64,000 bases of DNA, from NCBI RefSeq assembly GCF_947487515.1, contig NZ_CANKWO010000001.1, forward strand, positions 186,001 to 250,000. The letters are read 5' to 3'. The position numbers were made by a program, and so were the translations under genes. The stretch is from an uncultured Litoreibacter sp. Lineage in GTDB: Bacteria; Pseudomonadota; Alphaproteobacteria; Rhodobacterales; Rhodobacteraceae. The notes under the pieces were generated by a model, which saw only the letters and a list, made by a program, of their open reading frames with translations, searched no databases and was not told where the DNA came from. This document shows positions 62,806-64,000 of the stretch, one piece after another; position 1 is the first letter of the stretch; each line of letters opens with the position of its first letter.

Positions 62806-63894
62806 TTATGGGGTGATCTCATAGAGGGCGCCGTCATGCACCGAGAGAAACCAGATCTCCCCGTTTGGCCCTTCGATGACATCCCGCACACGGCCCGTCG
62901 CACTGGATTGAAGGCGTTCTTCGCTTAGGGTTTTTCCATCCAGTTTAGAGATCATATCAAACTTGAGCGAACCTACGAAGATATCCCCCCTCCATTCCGG
63001 CCAGAGCTTTCCCGAATAGATCATCATTCCCGACGGAGCGATGGACGGATCCCAATAGTGTTCGGGTTGCTGGAGGCCGTGCTTTGACGTGCCTTCGCCT
63101 ATTTTCAAGCCTGAATAATGTCGCCCGTAGCTGATCACCGGCCAGCCGTAGTTTTCACCGGCATCGATTTTATTCACCTCGTCGCCACCGCGTGCGCCAT
63201 GCTCAACGACATAGAGATTCCCGTTCAAATCCAGCGCAGCACCTTGGGGGTTGCGGTGGCCGTAGGAAAATATCTCCGGCTCGGCCCCTGGTCGGCCAAT
63301 GAACGGGTTATCCGGCGGAACCACCCCCGAGCGCCGCACCCGCACAACCGTGCCACTATGGTTTTGCAAGTTTTGGGCCTCGGATCGCTGACCACGATCG
63401 CCGATGGTCAAGAAGAGAGTGCCATCGCGGGCCTCGACGACCCGTGAGCCGAAATGTTTGGCGCTTGTTGCCCCGCGTGCTTGTTGAAAAATTCGCTTGA
63501 ACCCGACCAAGGACTTCGCATCCGAGCTGAGTTTGCCGCGTCCGAGGGCCGTGCCATAGCTGCCCCCTGCCCGATTGGCGTAGCTCAGGTAGATCTCGCG
63601 GCTTTGTTCGAAATCACGCGGGATCATGATATCAAGCAAGCCCCCCTGCCCATTGTCGACGACATCTGGTACGCCGGAGATCTTGTGCCTTGTGCCATTT
63701 GGGTGCAAATAGGTAAGTGAACCTGCGCGCTCGGAGACCAAAACCGCACCGTCGGGCAGATGCTCCACCGACCAAGGCTCATCGAATCCATCGGCAATGA
63801 GGGTCACGGTCAGCTTTCCCGCGCTGCTTTCCATAGCATTGAGGGGAACGGCAGCGGTTAATGCGACCGCGATTAGCGAGTATTTCAGGAACAT
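62806..63894 (-). CDS. PQQ-dependent sugar (aldose) dehydrogenase
   Basis: Periplasmic beta-propeller dehydrogenase of the soluble GDH/Asd (YliI-like) type, 362 residues with a signal peptide (1-20, ending LNA). Family motifs are DEPWSVEHLPDGAVLVSERAG, GQGGLLDIMI, FLTIGDRGQR, SYGHRNPQGAALD with the catalytic His, and EHGARGGDEVNKI. It would oxidise an aldose at the expense of PQQ and pass electrons to the respiratory chain. Single gene; sequence upstream to the window end holds no further gene start. Confidence 0.9.
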   Translation of the reverse strand: MFLKYSLIAVALTAAVPLNAMESSAGKLTVTLIADGFDEPWSVEHLPDGAVLVSERAGSLTYLHPNGTRHKISGVPDVVDNGQGGLLDIMIPRDFEQSREIYLSYANRAGGSYGTALGRGKLSSDAKSLVGFKRIFQQARGATSAKHFGSRVVEARDGTLFLTIGDRGQRSEAQNLQNHSGTVVRVRRSGVVPPDNPFIGRPGAEPEIFSYGHRNPQGAALDLNGNLYVVEHGARGGDEVNKIDAGENYGWPVISYGRHYSGLKIGEGTSKHGLQQPEHYWDPSIAPSGMMIYSGKLWPEWRGDIFVGSLKFDMISKLDGKTLSEERLQSSATGRVRDVIEGPNGEIWFLSVHDGALYEITP

Positions 63895-64000
63895 CCGTCA
63901 CTCCAGGCTCTTAAGTCAGGACGATGACAGCTTGACCGACATCCACTCATAAAACAACTGAACATTTATGTGAAAACCCCCGCCACCACCCTTGAACTTC

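Overview
The window is a continuous stretch of chromosome from an alphaproteobacterium of the order Rhodobacterales (Roseobacter-like Rhodobacteraceae). The gene order ntrY-ntrX-trkA-trkH-hfq-hflX, the Mg-type porphobilinogen synthase beside a small conserved gene, an L21 ribosomal protein with an Ala/Lys-rich tail, elongated PstC/PstA subunits and two-residue-level similarities to proteins of this group all point there. Genes are dense on both strands, GC is moderate to high, and no insertion sequence, prophage, CRISPR array or rRNA operon is visible. The genus cannot be named from the sequence alone.

Layout. 1-8045 (+): the 3' part of ntrY, then ntrX, trkA, trkH, hfq and hflX (nitrogen/redox signalling, K+ uptake, RNA chaperone, ribosome-associated GTPase). 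8085-15034: a penicillin-acylase-type Ntn hydrolase, a beta-hydroxyacid dehydrogenase, a PilZ-like membrane protein, a YSC84 lipoprotein, hemB with an overlapping small gene, and a small membrane protein. 15066-18509: mfd. 18522-22300 (-): four overlapping genes (acyl-CoA ligase, DsbA-like oxidoreductase, YdjM-like membrane protein, Bcr/CflA exporter), with a divergent XRE-cupin regulator. 22996-25837: bdhA plus a patatin-like lipase, and a divergent RTX-repeat protein. 26060-30510: an orphan YejA-like binding protein, a DUF502 membrane protein, and psuK-psuG for pseudouridine breakdown. 30775-32496: rpsB-tsf. 32926-34121 (-): aroQ overlapping a LuxR solo.

34312-40066 (-) holds the most unusual locus: an exosortase fused to an EpsI-like domain, one VIT/von Willebrand A protein that ends in a PEP-CTERM-type sorting tail, an OmpR-family response regulator and a histidine kinase. 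It looks like a self-contained one-enzyme, one-substrate surface-processing system with its own signalling pair. Direct repeats of GTGCAGA spaced by 11 and 22 bp lie just upstream of its first gene, as expected for autoregulation by the co-encoded regulator. The set mirrors the known marine proteobacterial sortase/target/two-component modules, with an exosortase in place of the sortase.

40136-49468: a MatB-type malonyl-CoA ligase, tRNA-Ser(CGA), a DUF2059 protein, a small lipoprotein, rplU-rpmA, a LysE exporter with a GNAT enzyme, and obgE-proB-proA. 49622-57279 (+): the complete phosphate regulon phoR-pstS-pstC-pstA-pstB-phoU-phoB, with a Pho box before pstS and a soluble PhoR. 57280-57793 is AT-richer and shows no recognisable gene. 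57794-63894: gloB, an HpcH/HpaI aldolase, a TRAP transporter (dctPQM) and a periplasmic PQQ-type sugar dehydrogenase.

Besides the exosortase locus, points worth checking are two possible minus-strand small RNAs that end at strong intrinsic terminators, an rplU leader with mutually exclusive stems, an NtrX without the sigma54-contact motif, and a LuxR solo with altered ligand-pocket residues. All functions are assigned from motifs and gene context read by eye; no database search was run.
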